Shown here piece after piece: positions 41,935 through 50,309 of a DNA stretch of 64,000 bases. The stretch's first letter is position 1, and every line of letters starts with the position of its first letter. The translations under genes and the position numbers were made by a program. A model generated the notes under the pieces. That model did not search any database. It was not told the origin of the DNA and saw only the letters and a list, made by a program, of their open reading frames with translations. Origin of the DNA: JBFWNG01 sp050251195 (GTDB lineage: Bacteria > Bdellovibrionota_B > Oligoflexia > Oligoflexales > Oligoflexaceae). Location: assembly GCA_050251195.1 (NCBI GenBank), contig JBFWNG010000010.1, forward strand, positions 62,001-126,000, given 5' to 3'.

Positions 41935-43127
41935 CCAATGGATTCTCCGTTCTCGATACCGATCTTGTTGTAGAAGAGCTCATCGATCGTCTTCTTGATC
42001 AGAATCCACAACAACTCTCGGTCTGAACACTGGGCAAACACTCCGAGAGGAATTTGGAACCCCCCTTTGTCTTTGCGGCCGCCGCCGTAGTAATTGCCGT
42101 GCGGGTCTTGACCGAACACGTCCTTGAGCCATTTGTCGGGATCAAGTGTGTGAGATTTTGTCCTGAGCGAACCGTCGATCATGGCCCCGCCGACGACGCC
42201 GTACACGATGACCGTATCGATACCTTCGCGGTGAAGCAAGTAATCGGCACATTGACCGATCCCGTCGCGATCCTCTTCCCTAACGTAACCAACGCCCGAG
42301 AACATAAAGGTTCCGCGGATGTCTTTCCTCTGCAGAGCGATCTGCGTCAGATCCATCGTCTTTGCTGGGATCGACTGGCGCGAGATCAACGACAAGAGAT
42401 CCTTGTCAACAAAACGGGTTAAGAACTCACTTGCGAGATAATCCAGCGGCGTAGCGTTCACAAAGTTGTCCGTATCCGAACGAACACCGTGCATGAGCGC
42501 CGTCGCGATTTTTGACTCTTCCGAAGTTTGGCCCGAGAACCCAAACCGAGGATCTCTCAAGTATTCGCCGTAAATGGCGGAGGTTGATCCAACCGTCTCG
42601 CGGATATCGATGAACCTTCCCGTTACGGTACCAAGTTTCTTGTGGTGATCGACAAAAACGAGCAGTTTGCAGGTATCCGGCAATTTGATCGGAAGATCAG
42701 TGTTTTGCGCATCGTTGATCGCAAAATAATCGTAGCTCGAATAATCAAACTGATCAGAGTATTCCTCGATTTCTAGATCTAGTTTCTTTACGAGAGCTCT
42801 GTTTTCATGATGGGATATTTGGTCGAAGTGAACAATTGTGAACTGAATATCGAACCGTGAAGCAATGTATCCCAAAGCGAGGGACGTGGCGATGTTATCC
42901 GGGTCCGGGTAGCCCTTGATACAGATCAACAACCGTTTGCCTCGAGCCTCTTCCATCGCCTCGATCAACTGATCGACTTTCGATTTTCGAGCACCTCGAA
43001 CATCGGCTAGGTCTGTCATTTCTTGTTTTTCGGATGTCGTCATAGTCGCCTTGGCTTTGAGAGCATTCTTCATATTAAAGAGCTCAGCTTCTTTTTGTTT
43101 TATTTTACTTTCAATAGAAGCACTCAA
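41925..43127 (-). CDS. DHH-family phosphoesterase (NrnA-like)
   Basis: 400 residues from a TTG with GGAGG six bases upstream. A 60-residue basic N-terminal coiled region precedes the DHH domain: GYPDPDNIATSLAL (motif I), INDAQN (motif II), VFVDHHKK (motif III) and GVRSDTDNF (motif IV). A DHHA1-like end shows NYYGGGRKDKGGFQI, where the usual GGGH has Arg in place of His. Relatives degrade nano-RNA, pAp or cyclic dinucleotides; the substrate here is not known. It lies 82 bases downstream of the XPB-Bax1 pair and may share its transcript. Confidence 0.85.
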   Translation of the reverse strand: MSASIESKIKQKEAELFNMKNALKAKATMTTSEKQEMTDLADVRGARKSKVDQLIEAMEEARGKRLLICIKGYPDPDNIATSLALGYIASRFDIQFTIVHFDQISHHENRALVKKLDLEIEEYSDQFDYSSYDYFAINDAQNTDLPIKLPDTCKLLVFVDHHKKLGTVTGRFIDIRETVGSTSAIYGEYLRDPRFGFSGQTSEESKIATALMHGVRSDTDNFVNATPLDYLASEFLTRFVDKDLLSLISRQSIPAKTMDLTQIALQRKDIRGTFMFSGVGYVREEDRDGIGQCADYLLHREGIDTVIVYGVVGGAMIDGSLRTKSHTLDPDKWLKDVFGQDPHGNYYGGGRKDKGGFQIPLGVFAQCSDRELLWILIKKTIDELFYNKIGIENGESIGQD

Positions 43128-43209
43128 ATTCCACCTCCAGCGTTTAGCAGCCAACATAGTCCGTCGAGATTCGACTTCATATCTTGAATTATACCACGCA
43201 CATTTTCGC

Positions 43210-44412
43210 TTAAATGGGCATTATCTGACCAGCTAATAAATCGCTTACCGCGCGCGGCGTCGGAAAGCTTTTAAAACCAAAGACCTTTAACCCCAATTTT
43301 TGTGATTTTTCAATGAGTTTGTACAACTCTGAATTTCTAAGTAAGCTTTCTTGCACGCCTAATATGAGACAGGCACTCGGATTGTTCGCAAGACAGTTCA
43401 AGCGTTGAGAAATTTCCGCTTTGTGCCATTTGTGAAAAAGCTCCATATGCCAAACAGCGCCGCCTGGGCCACGCAACGTAAAATCGGGAAATATGTAGTT
43501 GCCAGCACCCAAATTGATGAGCTCACTCGCTACCTCAACCGTCCACGACTTTTGCCGCTCGGCCATTCCGCCTATAAATGCAGTATATTCCTCAGGTATG
43601 TAGGCTGCTGTAAATGAATAATGGCTCTGAATACCCGCTTTTTGGGTTAGGTTCAAAGTAAACGGGCGGTTCTTATATTGGACTTGGGCTGACAACCTCC
43701 AGTTCGGGAGATGGAGGACGTACGGGAAAAAGTTGGCAAGTTTGCTTCCATAACTTTGGGTATTTTCAAAAATACCAAGCGGACCCGATATCTGCAGCAC
43801 CCACTGTTTGTCCTTCGTAACGGTTGCCAACAAGTTGTGAAATTTGAGTTTCTGGAACACACGCCTTAGAGTCGCCGCGTCGATCTCGTCGAGTCGAAGC
43901 TCAACATGATGCGTCTGCAACAACAAGAACTGAACAAGAGCGCAGTTGTACTTATGAAGCAACGCTCCAGGTTCAATATTTTCAAAGCTCAGGATTTTTT
44001 TGCACTCCGGCAAATCCGAGTAAATCCTGTTTTCAATCTCGGTAAATGTCTGGCAAAAGGTCTCGGCAACGAGTCCTTGGTATTCGGACAGCTTCATCTC
44101 CGCCATTTGGATGCGAAGTTTTTGCGCCTCGATGAGATATTCCCATCGTTGAACCGAGGTAGACTGTTCGTCCTCTTCAAACGTTAGCAAATCGGTCAGG
44201 AGCTTCTTGAGCCCATTGAAAAATTTCGTCTGTTTGTCGGACACTGCTGAAGCCGCATCCTCGAGTTCGCTGAGACTTTGTCCCGGGCTGTTGCGAAAAA
44301 CTTCGATGAGCTCTGCGCTTGTCTCCAGCAGTGAGTTGTCACTTGGATCGACGAAGACTGGAGAGATTTGGTCTTTTCGCGACCTATAGTGAGTTAGCGC
44401 TTTCGTAAGCAT
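43210..44412 (-). CDS. Bax1-like nuclease (DUF790), partner of XPB helicase
   Basis: 400 residues from the ATG with GAAGG upstream. The N-terminus MLTKALTHYRSRKDQISPVFV and the C-terminal segment IFPDFTLRGPGG followed by VWHMELFHKW match DUF790/Bax1, whose archaeal members bind XPB and carry a PD-(D/E)xK-like endonuclease. In archaea Bax1 cuts near the bubble opened by XPB, like XPG in eukaryotic repair. The gene overlaps the 3' end of the helicase gene by 29 bases, so the two are coupled. Nuclease activity of this bacterial copy is inferred. Confidence 0.83.
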   Translation of the reverse strand: MLTKALTHYRSRKDQISPVFVDPSDNSLLETSAELIEVFRNSPGQSLSELEDAASAVSDKQTKFFNGLKKLLTDLLTFEEDEQSTSVQRWEYLIEAQKLRIQMAEMKLSEYQGLVAETFCQTFTEIENRIYSDLPECKKILSFENIEPGALLHKYNCALVQFLLLQTHHVELRLDEIDAATLRRVFQKLKFHNLLATVTKDKQWVLQISGPLGIFENTQSYGSKLANFFPYVLHLPNWRLSAQVQYKNRPFTLNLTQKAGIQSHYSFTAAYIPEEYTAFIGGMAERQKSWTVEVASELINLGAGNYIFPDFTLRGPGGAVWHMELFHKWHKAEISQRLNCLANNPSACLILGVQESLLRNSELYKLIEKSQKLGLKVFGFKSFPTPRAVSDLLAGQIMPI

Positions 44413-45793
44413 GATGCCTTCTTCTTCGTCGGTTAACGTTGAGCTCGCTCGTGTCCTTGGCGACAAGTTCGTATAAAACTGCTCGCTTATTAGGCTTGTG
44501 TCTCAATATGCGCCCCAGGCGCTGCACATGTTCTCGAACGCCCCCGCTTCCGGAGACAACGACGCCGATGCTGGCCTCCGGCACGTCCACCCCCTCGTTG
44601 AGCACCTTCGATGTCACAAGCACACGGATGACGCCCTCGCGAAACGACTCTAGAAACTTTTTTCGTTCCGCGGGTCTTGTGTTGTGCGTCAGAACCGGCA
44701 AGACGAATTCCTTGCCAATTCGATACGCAAACGCATTGTCATTGGTGAAGATGATCATGGAATCTTCGCGATGCTTCAGGAGAATATCCCACAACGCCTT
44801 GAGTTTGCCTTCGGCACCCTGAGCCAAGCGCTTCTGTTCCAGGTAGGCCTGGAACGCCTGCCTGCCTTCCGGCGACCACGAGGATTTGCGGATAAATTCC
44901 TGCCACCCGTCGGGACGATTAAATTGAATCCCGCTGCGTCGAATGAACGAAACGTAGATTTTTCTATTTTGCTCGTAGGCCACCTTTTCTTGGTCCGTAA
45001 GCTCGACCTGGATATTAACGACGTCGTAGGGCGCGAGAACGTTCTTATCCATTTGATCGATTTGGCCTTCAAAGACTAATTTTCCCACCAGCTCATAGAT
45101 CAAGGATTCCTTGCCGTCCGCGCGTTCGATCGTAGCTGACAATCCCAGCCTAAACGGACTAATAAGGGCCCGAGCGACGTTCTGATACTGCGGCGCCGGT
45201 AAATGATGGCACTCGTCAAAAACCACGAGTCCGAAGCGATTTCCGATTTGAGCGCAATGCAGCATAGCCGAATCATATGTGGCCACGGTAATCGGCAAAA
45301 TCGTTCGACTACCGCCCCCAAGGACACCAATCTCACACGGAAGATTCTTCTTAAGCACCGACTCCCATTGCTGCAGGAGATCAATCGTCGGTACAACGAC
45401 GAGGGTATCGCGTTTTAGATGTTGGATCGCATAAACCGCCAAAATCGTCTTTCCTGCGCCCGTGGGCAGGCAGACGGTCCCAATGTATTGATTATTGCGC
45501 CAGGCGACGAATGCGTCCCTTTGGTGGCTTCTCAGCGTGAGGGTGTTACTGAGGACCGCGTCCTCACAGACCCCATAGCCACGAGCCTTATCTTGGTAGG
45601 GCAGGTTTTGATCGCGAAAGGCAAGAAGGATATCGCGATAGTGAAACGCCGCAGCCCGGTAATTGAGGCTTCGTTCATCCCATTTGATCCATTCGCAAGC
45701 CTTAGCCACCTCGTCGGCAAGCCCTTCGAAAACCAAGGTCCCTTTGTCAAATTGGATTAGACAGCCCGTGGTCGCCTCAGGCATCGAGGTCAT
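44384..45793 (-). CDS. XPB/Rad25-type superfamily 2 DNA helicase
   Basis: 469 residues, close to archaeal XPB. An N-terminal damage-recognition-like domain (about 10-80) precedes LRSHQRDAF and Walker A CLPTGAGKT (110-117). DECHH (193-197), LSATIERADG (218-227) and the C-terminal motif QRLGRILRHKP follow, with a helical insertion near 265-345 in the place of the thumb. The RED motif of XPB proteins reads RAD here. A good ribosome site (AAGGG) precedes the ATG. With the adjacent Bax1-like gene it suggests nucleotide-excision-type repair or another unwinding-plus-cutting process. Confidence 0.88.
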   Translation of the reverse strand: MTSMPEATTGCLIQFDKGTLVFEGLADEVAKACEWIKWDERSLNYRAAAFHYRDILLAFRDQNLPYQDKARGYGVCEDAVLSNTLTLRSHQRDAFVAWRNNQYIGTVCLPTGAGKTILAVYAIQHLKRDTLVVVPTIDLLQQWESVLKKNLPCEIGVLGGGSRTILPITVATYDSAMLHCAQIGNRFGLVVFDECHHLPAPQYQNVARALISPFRLGLSATIERADGKESLIYELVGKLVFEGQIDQMDKNVLAPYDVVNIQVELTDQEKVAYEQNRKIYVSFIRRSGIQFNRPDGWQEFIRKSSWSPEGRQAFQAYLEQKRLAQGAEGKLKALWDILLKHREDSMIIFTNDNAFAYRIGKEFVLPVLTHNTRPAERKKFLESFREGVIRVLVTSKVLNEGVDVPEASIGVVVSGSGGVREHVQRLGRILRHKPNKRAVLYELVAKDTSELNVNRRRRRHHAYESANSL

Positions 45794-46046
45794 GGGTCAT
45801 CCCTTGCCGCTTGGTGTACTGAGAAATGCCGAACGCAACCGTTGCGACCCCGGTAAGTGCCGCCAACCCCATGAACGATATATCCAACCAGGGTGGGATC
45901 GGCTTTTTCACCATGAAGCAGTATGCATAGACGTGGATGAGTACAACCAGGCCAATAAAGCCCAAAGCCGCCGCCTTTTTCGCCGCGGCGTTAAAGTCAC
46001 AAACAGGTTTAGGGTCATTCACGAGCTTCTCGTTGACTAATCGCAC
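45777..46046 (-). CDS. Small two-helix membrane protein
   Basis: 89 residues with hydrophobic segments at about 26-46 and 56-72 and a charged C-terminus. The only start in frame is GTG 46046. Its 3' end overlaps the XPB gene by 17 bases, so it is the first gene of that operon. No family recognised. Confidence 0.6.
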   Translation of the reverse strand: MRLVNEKLVNDPKPVCDFNAAAKKAAALGFIGLVVLIHVYAYCFMVKKPIPPWLDISFMGLAALTGVATVAFGISQYTKRQGMTHDLDA

Positions 46047-46059
46047 GGTAAATGTAAAA

Positions 46060-46088
46060 TCGCAGAATTGAACTTAAAATCCCTGCGA
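46060..46088. promoter_or_regulatory. Inverted repeat between divergent genes (candidate operator)
   Basis: TCGCAG (46060-46065) and CTGCGA (46083-46088) are perfect reverse complements 17 bases apart. They lie in the 58-base interval between the XPB-Bax1 operon and the divergent small membrane protein gene. This is a typical operator position, but no regulator is known and 6-bp arms can occur by chance. Confidence 0.4.
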
Positions 46089-46104
46089 GACTATAGCAAG
46101 AGAT

Positions 46105-46383
46105 ATGTCACAAGTCATTGTTGAAGAAGATAATCTTAAGGACAAGCGCCTAAAATCAAAGACCGAGGAAGCTCGGATTCAGGTCGATAGCGCTTTTAAG
46201 AAATGGCAAAACCCCAGCGGCGCGATGTTGAACCTCATCCAAAAGGGCGCTGGAATTGCCGCGCTTCCTGTTGCCCTGTTCTGGACGGCGATGAGCGCAG
46301 TGCTTGGGATTCTCATGGGAATTGTCGCCCAGATTTTCCATCTGTTTGGCGCTTTATGTCGCGGCAACAAGTCATCATCCTGA
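46105..46383 (+). CDS. Small membrane protein of unknown function
   Basis: 92 residues: a charged N-terminal 40 residues, then a long hydrophobic region (about 48-82) that could form one or two helices, and a short Ser-rich tail. AAGAG precedes the ATG. No family recognised. It is divergent from the XPB operon and convergent with uppP. Confidence 0.6.
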   Translation: MSQVIVEEDNLKDKRLKSKTEEARIQVDSAFKKWQNPSGAMLNLIQKGAGIAALPVALFWTAMSAVLGILMGIVAQIFHLFGALCRGNKSSS

Positions 46384-46402
46384 GCCAGGCAAAAGCCCCT
46401 TG

Positions 46403-47212
46403 TTATCCAGCAGCCACGTAGAAGCCGACGATAACAATAGCCAACGCAATCCGGTAAATGGCAAATACGCCAAATCCTTTGGTACGCAAAAACTTCAGAA
46501 GATAGTTGATCGTCAGAGCTCCGACCAAAAATGAGCTGAGAAAACCCAGATAAAATTCGGGCTGCGTGATGCTGTTTGCGATGTGCCGAGCCTCCAGCGC
46601 CGCGGCGCCAAGCATTGCGGGCATTCCGAGCATAAAAGAAAACTTGGCGGCGTCCGTTCGATTGTAACCCAAGTGCCTTGCCGTCAAGATGGTTGCACCG
46701 CTTCGCGAAACCCCGGGAAACAACGCTGCCGCTTGCGCCAATCCAATCTTGAAGGCGTTCTTTATCGTTATAGCGTCATAAGCTTTGTCCTCGGGCGACT
46801 TGCTGTCTGCCCGCCATAGAAGAAAACCGACGAGGGCTAAAGGAACTGTTGTGAAAAGAGGATTGTGCAAGTAATGCTCGATCTGATCTTCAAACAAGAT
46901 TCCCAAAATGCCGATCGGCAAGGTACCGATGAACAAACATGGCACCAGCACGTCCGACTCATAGCTTGCCGGGCCGCCAAATATGCGCCGCAGAGTCTTG
47001 GATATCAACAGAATCCAGTCTCGTCGAAAATAAACAAGGACCGCCATCAGCGTACCAAAATGCAGGGCAACGTTGAGAGCTAGGGGAAGCGGTTGGTCAT
47101 TGACGGCATAAGAAAAAACGATGAGATGCGCGGAGCTTGAGACAGGGAGAAATTCGGTGATGCCTTGAACGGCACCGAGAGCGAGAGAATAGGCTACTTC
47201 AGAGAATTCCAT
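46403..47212 (-). CDS. uppP: Undecaprenyl-diphosphate phosphatase
   Basis: 269 residues, integral membrane (BacA type, about eight helices). The two signature regions are GITEFLPVSSSAH and ALFPGVSRSGATI, containing the catalytic Glu/Ser/Arg residues. It recycles undecaprenyl-PP for peptidoglycan and O-antigen synthesis and can confer bacitracin resistance. About 200 bases upstream hold no gene. Confidence 0.96.
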   Translation of the reverse strand: MEFSEVAYSLALGAVQGITEFLPVSSSAHLIVFSYAVNDQPLPLALNVALHFGTLMAVLVYFRRDWILLISKTLRRIFGGPASYESDVLVPCLFIGTLPIGILGILFEDQIEHYLHNPLFTTVPLALVGFLLWRADSKSPEDKAYDAITIKNAFKIGLAQAAALFPGVSRSGATILTARHLGYNRTDAAKFSFMLGMPAMLGAAALEARHIANSITQPEFYLGFLSSFLVGALTINYLLKFLRTKGFGVFAIYRIALAIVIVGFYVAAG

Positions 47213-47364
47213 CAGGTGTTCCGGAGCATAAAAAACAACGCAACTTTCCGCCTCACAATGAACCCTAGAACCCTACATCCACTTCCGGCAACAAATCAAC
47301 CAAGATCAAAAACCGCAGGTTCTTGTGAGGGGGAAAGCTACGCTAAACCAAAAACCTCCTAACC

Positions 47365-47396
47365 ATAAAAGCCCAAGAACCGAAATTCCTGGGCTT
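47365..47396 (-). terminator. Intrinsic terminator of the porin gene
   Basis: On the minus strand AAGCCCAGGAA pairs with TTCTTGGGCTT (one wobble) around a 6-base loop and is followed by TTAT. Confidence 0.75.
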
Positions 47397-47409
47397 CCAA
47401 CGGACTCTC

Positions 47410-48495
47410 TTAGAACTTACCTTTAACGCCCAATTTGATGTGGCCTTCGGTCGCAGATTTTTCAGATCCGGCGATCGCGAATTTACCAGTAGTAGCCTGG
47501 TACATGAGGTAGGTTGTCCACGCTTCTCCCGAGCAGTTGTGAGCAACACCAAGAGCCATGCGGTTGGCGTTGTCGTCAAACTCGGAGTCCTTGTGCGGCG
47601 CGCCTGCAACGTCGTTATTATTCGTGGAATCATTGTCTGGGTCAGTCATACCGGAGTTGACTTTTGTGTCTGTGCCATCTTGTTTCACGGCAAATGTGGA
47701 GTAGTGAATGAAAGGCTTCAGATCTGCCGTAACTTTCATGTCCGCGTTGATTGCAAGCGTGTTGTAAACATCTTTTGCCTTGGAGCCAGCGGCGTTTTCA
47801 TAGTTGCGGGTGTCGATGGTGTAGTCAAGCGTTGCGTTGATTTTTTCGGTGCCGTAGCCAACGCCTACTGTCATGATGTTGCTGTGCGCGCGATCCCAAG
47901 CGCCGTATTGAAAGAGTGGCTTCACACCGCCGAAGTCGCCGGTGTACTCAAACAATATCGCTGGTTGCTTCGAAACGCCAGCATTGTAATAGCCGTCTTG
48001 ATCCTGTGCGAATTGAAGCGCAACAGAGCCCCAGCCATATTTGTTCTCGAGGGCAACCATATCTGCAAATCCGAATGGCTTTTGAGCTAGACCAACAGAT
48101 GTCACAAAGCTGATAGGGCTCGCGTTTGCGTGTTCCCAACCGTATACCTTTGCTTTTGCTTTACCAACGAGCAACCCGTGGTTCTCAGAGGCATTGAATT
48201 TCGCCCATGCGTAATCGAGAGAGCTCTCATCAGACGCGTTGATGAGTTGGTAACGGATTCCGTACTCTACGTTTTCCGCAGCTTTTCCGTTAAGGACAAG
48301 AGCAAACGTCTTGAGATCAAATTTAGTTGTCTTCTTCTCAGTACCGTCAGCCATTTCTTTGGTGATACCGTCATCGCTGTTGTCTATTTCCATCTTGTAC
48401 ATAAAGCCAATTTTGGGTCCCGCTGCGTCTTGCGCAAAGCCAGAGCCCGCTCCCACCAAGCCTAGAACAATTCCGAACCGGCGTAATGTTAACAT
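47410..48495 (-). CDS. Porin-like outer-membrane beta-barrel protein
   Basis: 361 residues. Signal peptide (GIVLGLVGAGSGFA, cleavage near 22), then repeated amphipathic strands (IGFMYKMEID, VEYGIRYQLI, GVKPLFQYGAWD, ADLKPFIHYSTF) and a terminal Phe in KLGVKGKF, the usual assembly signal for BamA. A loop near residues 285-310 is rich in Asp and Asn. Substrate unknown. An AGGGGG ribosome site precedes the ATG, and a promoter and a terminator bracket the gene, so it is monocistronic. Confidence 0.8.
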   Translation of the reverse strand: MLTLRRFGIVLGLVGAGSGFAQDAAGPKIGFMYKMEIDNSDDGITKEMADGTEKKTTKFDLKTFALVLNGKAAENVEYGIRYQLINASDESSLDYAWAKFNASENHGLLVGKAKAKVYGWEHANASPISFVTSVGLAQKPFGFADMVALENKYGWGSVALQFAQDQDGYYNAGVSKQPAILFEYTGDFGGVKPLFQYGAWDRAHSNIMTVGVGYGTEKINATLDYTIDTRNYENAAGSKAKDVYNTLAINADMKVTADLKPFIHYSTFAVKQDGTDTKVNSGMTDPDNDSTNNNDVAGAPHKDSEFDDNANRMALGVAHNCSGEAWTTYLMYQATTGKFAIAGSEKSATEGHIKLGVKGKF

Positions 48496-48551
48496 AACCG
48501 TCTACCCCCTAAAGTTAATTACCCATCATTGGTGAATTTAAACTAATACAA

Positions 48552-48580
48552 GCATAATCAATTTAATGGCAGTATTTCAA
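48552..48580 (-). promoter_or_regulatory. Possible sigma-70 promoter of the porin gene
   Basis: On the minus strand TTGAAA and TTATGC are spaced by 17 bases, about 57 bases before the ATG. The -10 match is only moderate. Confidence 0.35.
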
Positions 48581-48634
48581 CTTTTTTATTCGTAAAAATA
48601 GATAGATCATAGAAAATAAGTTTTCCATCACTGC

Positions 48635-50302
48635 CTATAATATCGTCACAACTCGTTCTAGACCTTTTTTTGTCATGACCATGCGATAGTAATGATACCT
48701 CGGTAAAAGCTGTGTCTTGTTAATCAGCTGGCAACTCACCTTTAAAACAAAGTCGAGGTAGTAAACCTTCTGTGTCAAAACGCTCGTCGAGCCAAGATCT
48801 CTCGTGGGAACGAGTAACTCGTACTGCGGAATATCTAGCGGCTCTAGGAACGAATCGATATTTATGCGCAAAACGTCATGCACGGCTCTCGTTTTAATTC
48901 CCAGATACGTCAAAGAATTTTGATTCATGAAAAAATTTTTTTTGTAATGTATAAAATTATTCCACCTCGAGAACATCTCTTGCGGTTCGTGGCTATGACG
49001 CTCGATCATTTTTGCGGTGTCTTTGGGAAGCTTAAAATATGGCAAAAACCGCGCTGTCTCTTGCACGACACCGAGATTAAGGTACGGTTGCTCGGGATTG
49101 TGGGTGTTAAAGACAATCTCGTTGCTTGTATCCGGAATCCGCCCAAGGACACCTCTGACCCATCCTCGTCCAAGTTCCTTGATCCGGTCTTTGAGAACGT
49201 AGGCCAGGGTAAATGCCGTGATAGCGAGAAAGGTGCTCAGACTCCAAATCTCACCTGGCGTCGGACTTTGCATAGCATTGACGCCAATATAAAGACTGAA
49301 CGAGATCGCCCAGGCGCCCGCAATACCCGCCGCGATCATGGCCGCCATTTGCCGCTGGATGGCAAAGAGCGGCTTCTTGCGCGAGTTCAGATAGAGAGAA
49401 CTCCACATTCGCCGTCGGATCGCCCCAGTTTGGTAGAGATAGCGCTCCCATTCCAATGGATTGCTCTTGTCGTCCACCCAAAGCATGCCAGCTTTCCCTG
49501 CATACCATCGTTCGAGGCGGAGATAAGCTGACAAGGTCGAGAAGCGCAACACATGAGACCCGGGATCGTAATTCTTCCTGACGTCGCTCAGTTCTGCGTA
49601 AAAACTTGTGACCCAATCCCGAAATTTGTAAGTGCAGTATTCGTCTACTTCGTGGATTTCTTTCTTCAGCGTCGCTAAATAGTTGGCCTCGAATTTCTGA
49701 GTGTCTTTGACGACCTCCCGCCAGGCGCGGATCACTTGGTAAGCCTTTGCGATGAGATCATGTCCGATTTCCACCAACCGTACGAGCCGGTGACTGTGCT
49801 GAACCGTCTTGGCGGGATCACGCAGCAAAATGTCAAAACTTCGGCTGAGCCTCTCAAACTTCTTCTTGAAGTAGCTAAAGTACGAACATGCGAAAACGCG
49901 AGCCTCTTCCTCCATAAGATCCGGCGGATCCGCTATCGCCCCCGACAGCATGTTTTGAATATAGGTCCGAATGAGCAGGATAGGACTGCGTGCGGACATC
50001 GTCTTGCCGATCAAATCGGAGTACATCAGTTTGGGCTCTCGGAGTCGGATGAGGCTTCGAATGTCTTGATAGAAGCGCTCGAGAGGATAATTCTCCGCGC
50101 TCACGCGCATCTGCGGGGGAAACATGAAAAAGGCGTCGACTGTGAACTTTTGCGGAATGACTTTTTTCATGTCGCGTTTGCTGCGCGTCTTATATGAAAA
50201 CACGACTTCCATCTGGGTCGGCTCGTGGATTTGCACACGGGCTTTTACCAGCTGATCGATGGTTTGATTGTAAACCTTTTTTGCTTCTTTAGGATTTTCC
50301 AA
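48635..50302 (-). CDS. Large membrane protein of unknown function in the ruv operon
   Basis: 555 residues. Two hydrophobic helices lie near residues 322-345 and 353-372; the flanking N- and C-terminal regions are large, charged and probably cytoplasmic. Many aromatic and basic residues occur but no catalytic motif. It begins 7 bases after ruvB, so it is co-transcribed with ruvAB and the HAMP gene. I do not recognise the family. Confidence 0.72.
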   Translation of the reverse strand: MENPKEAKKVYNQTIDQLVKARVQIHEPTQMEVVFSYKTRSKRDMKKVIPQKFTVDAFFMFPPQMRVSAENYPLERFYQDIRSLIRLREPKLMYSDLIGKTMSARSPILLIRTYIQNMLSGAIADPPDLMEEEARVFACSYFSYFKKKFERLSRSFDILLRDPAKTVQHSHRLVRLVEIGHDLIAKAYQVIRAWREVVKDTQKFEANYLATLKKEIHEVDEYCTYKFRDWVTSFYAELSDVRKNYDPGSHVLRFSTLSAYLRLERWYAGKAGMLWVDDKSNPLEWERYLYQTGAIRRRMWSSLYLNSRKKPLFAIQRQMAAMIAAGIAGAWAISFSLYIGVNAMQSPTPGEIWSLSTFLAITAFTLAYVLKDRIKELGRGWVRGVLGRIPDTSNEIVFNTHNPEQPYLNLGVVQETARFLPYFKLPKDTAKMIERHSHEPQEMFSRWNNFIHYKKNFFMNQNSLTYLGIKTRAVHDVLRINIDSFLEPLDIPQYELLVPTRDLGSTSVLTQKVYYLDFVLKVSCQLINKTQLLPRYHYYRMVMTKKGLERVVTIL

Positions 50303-50309
50303 ATCAGAC

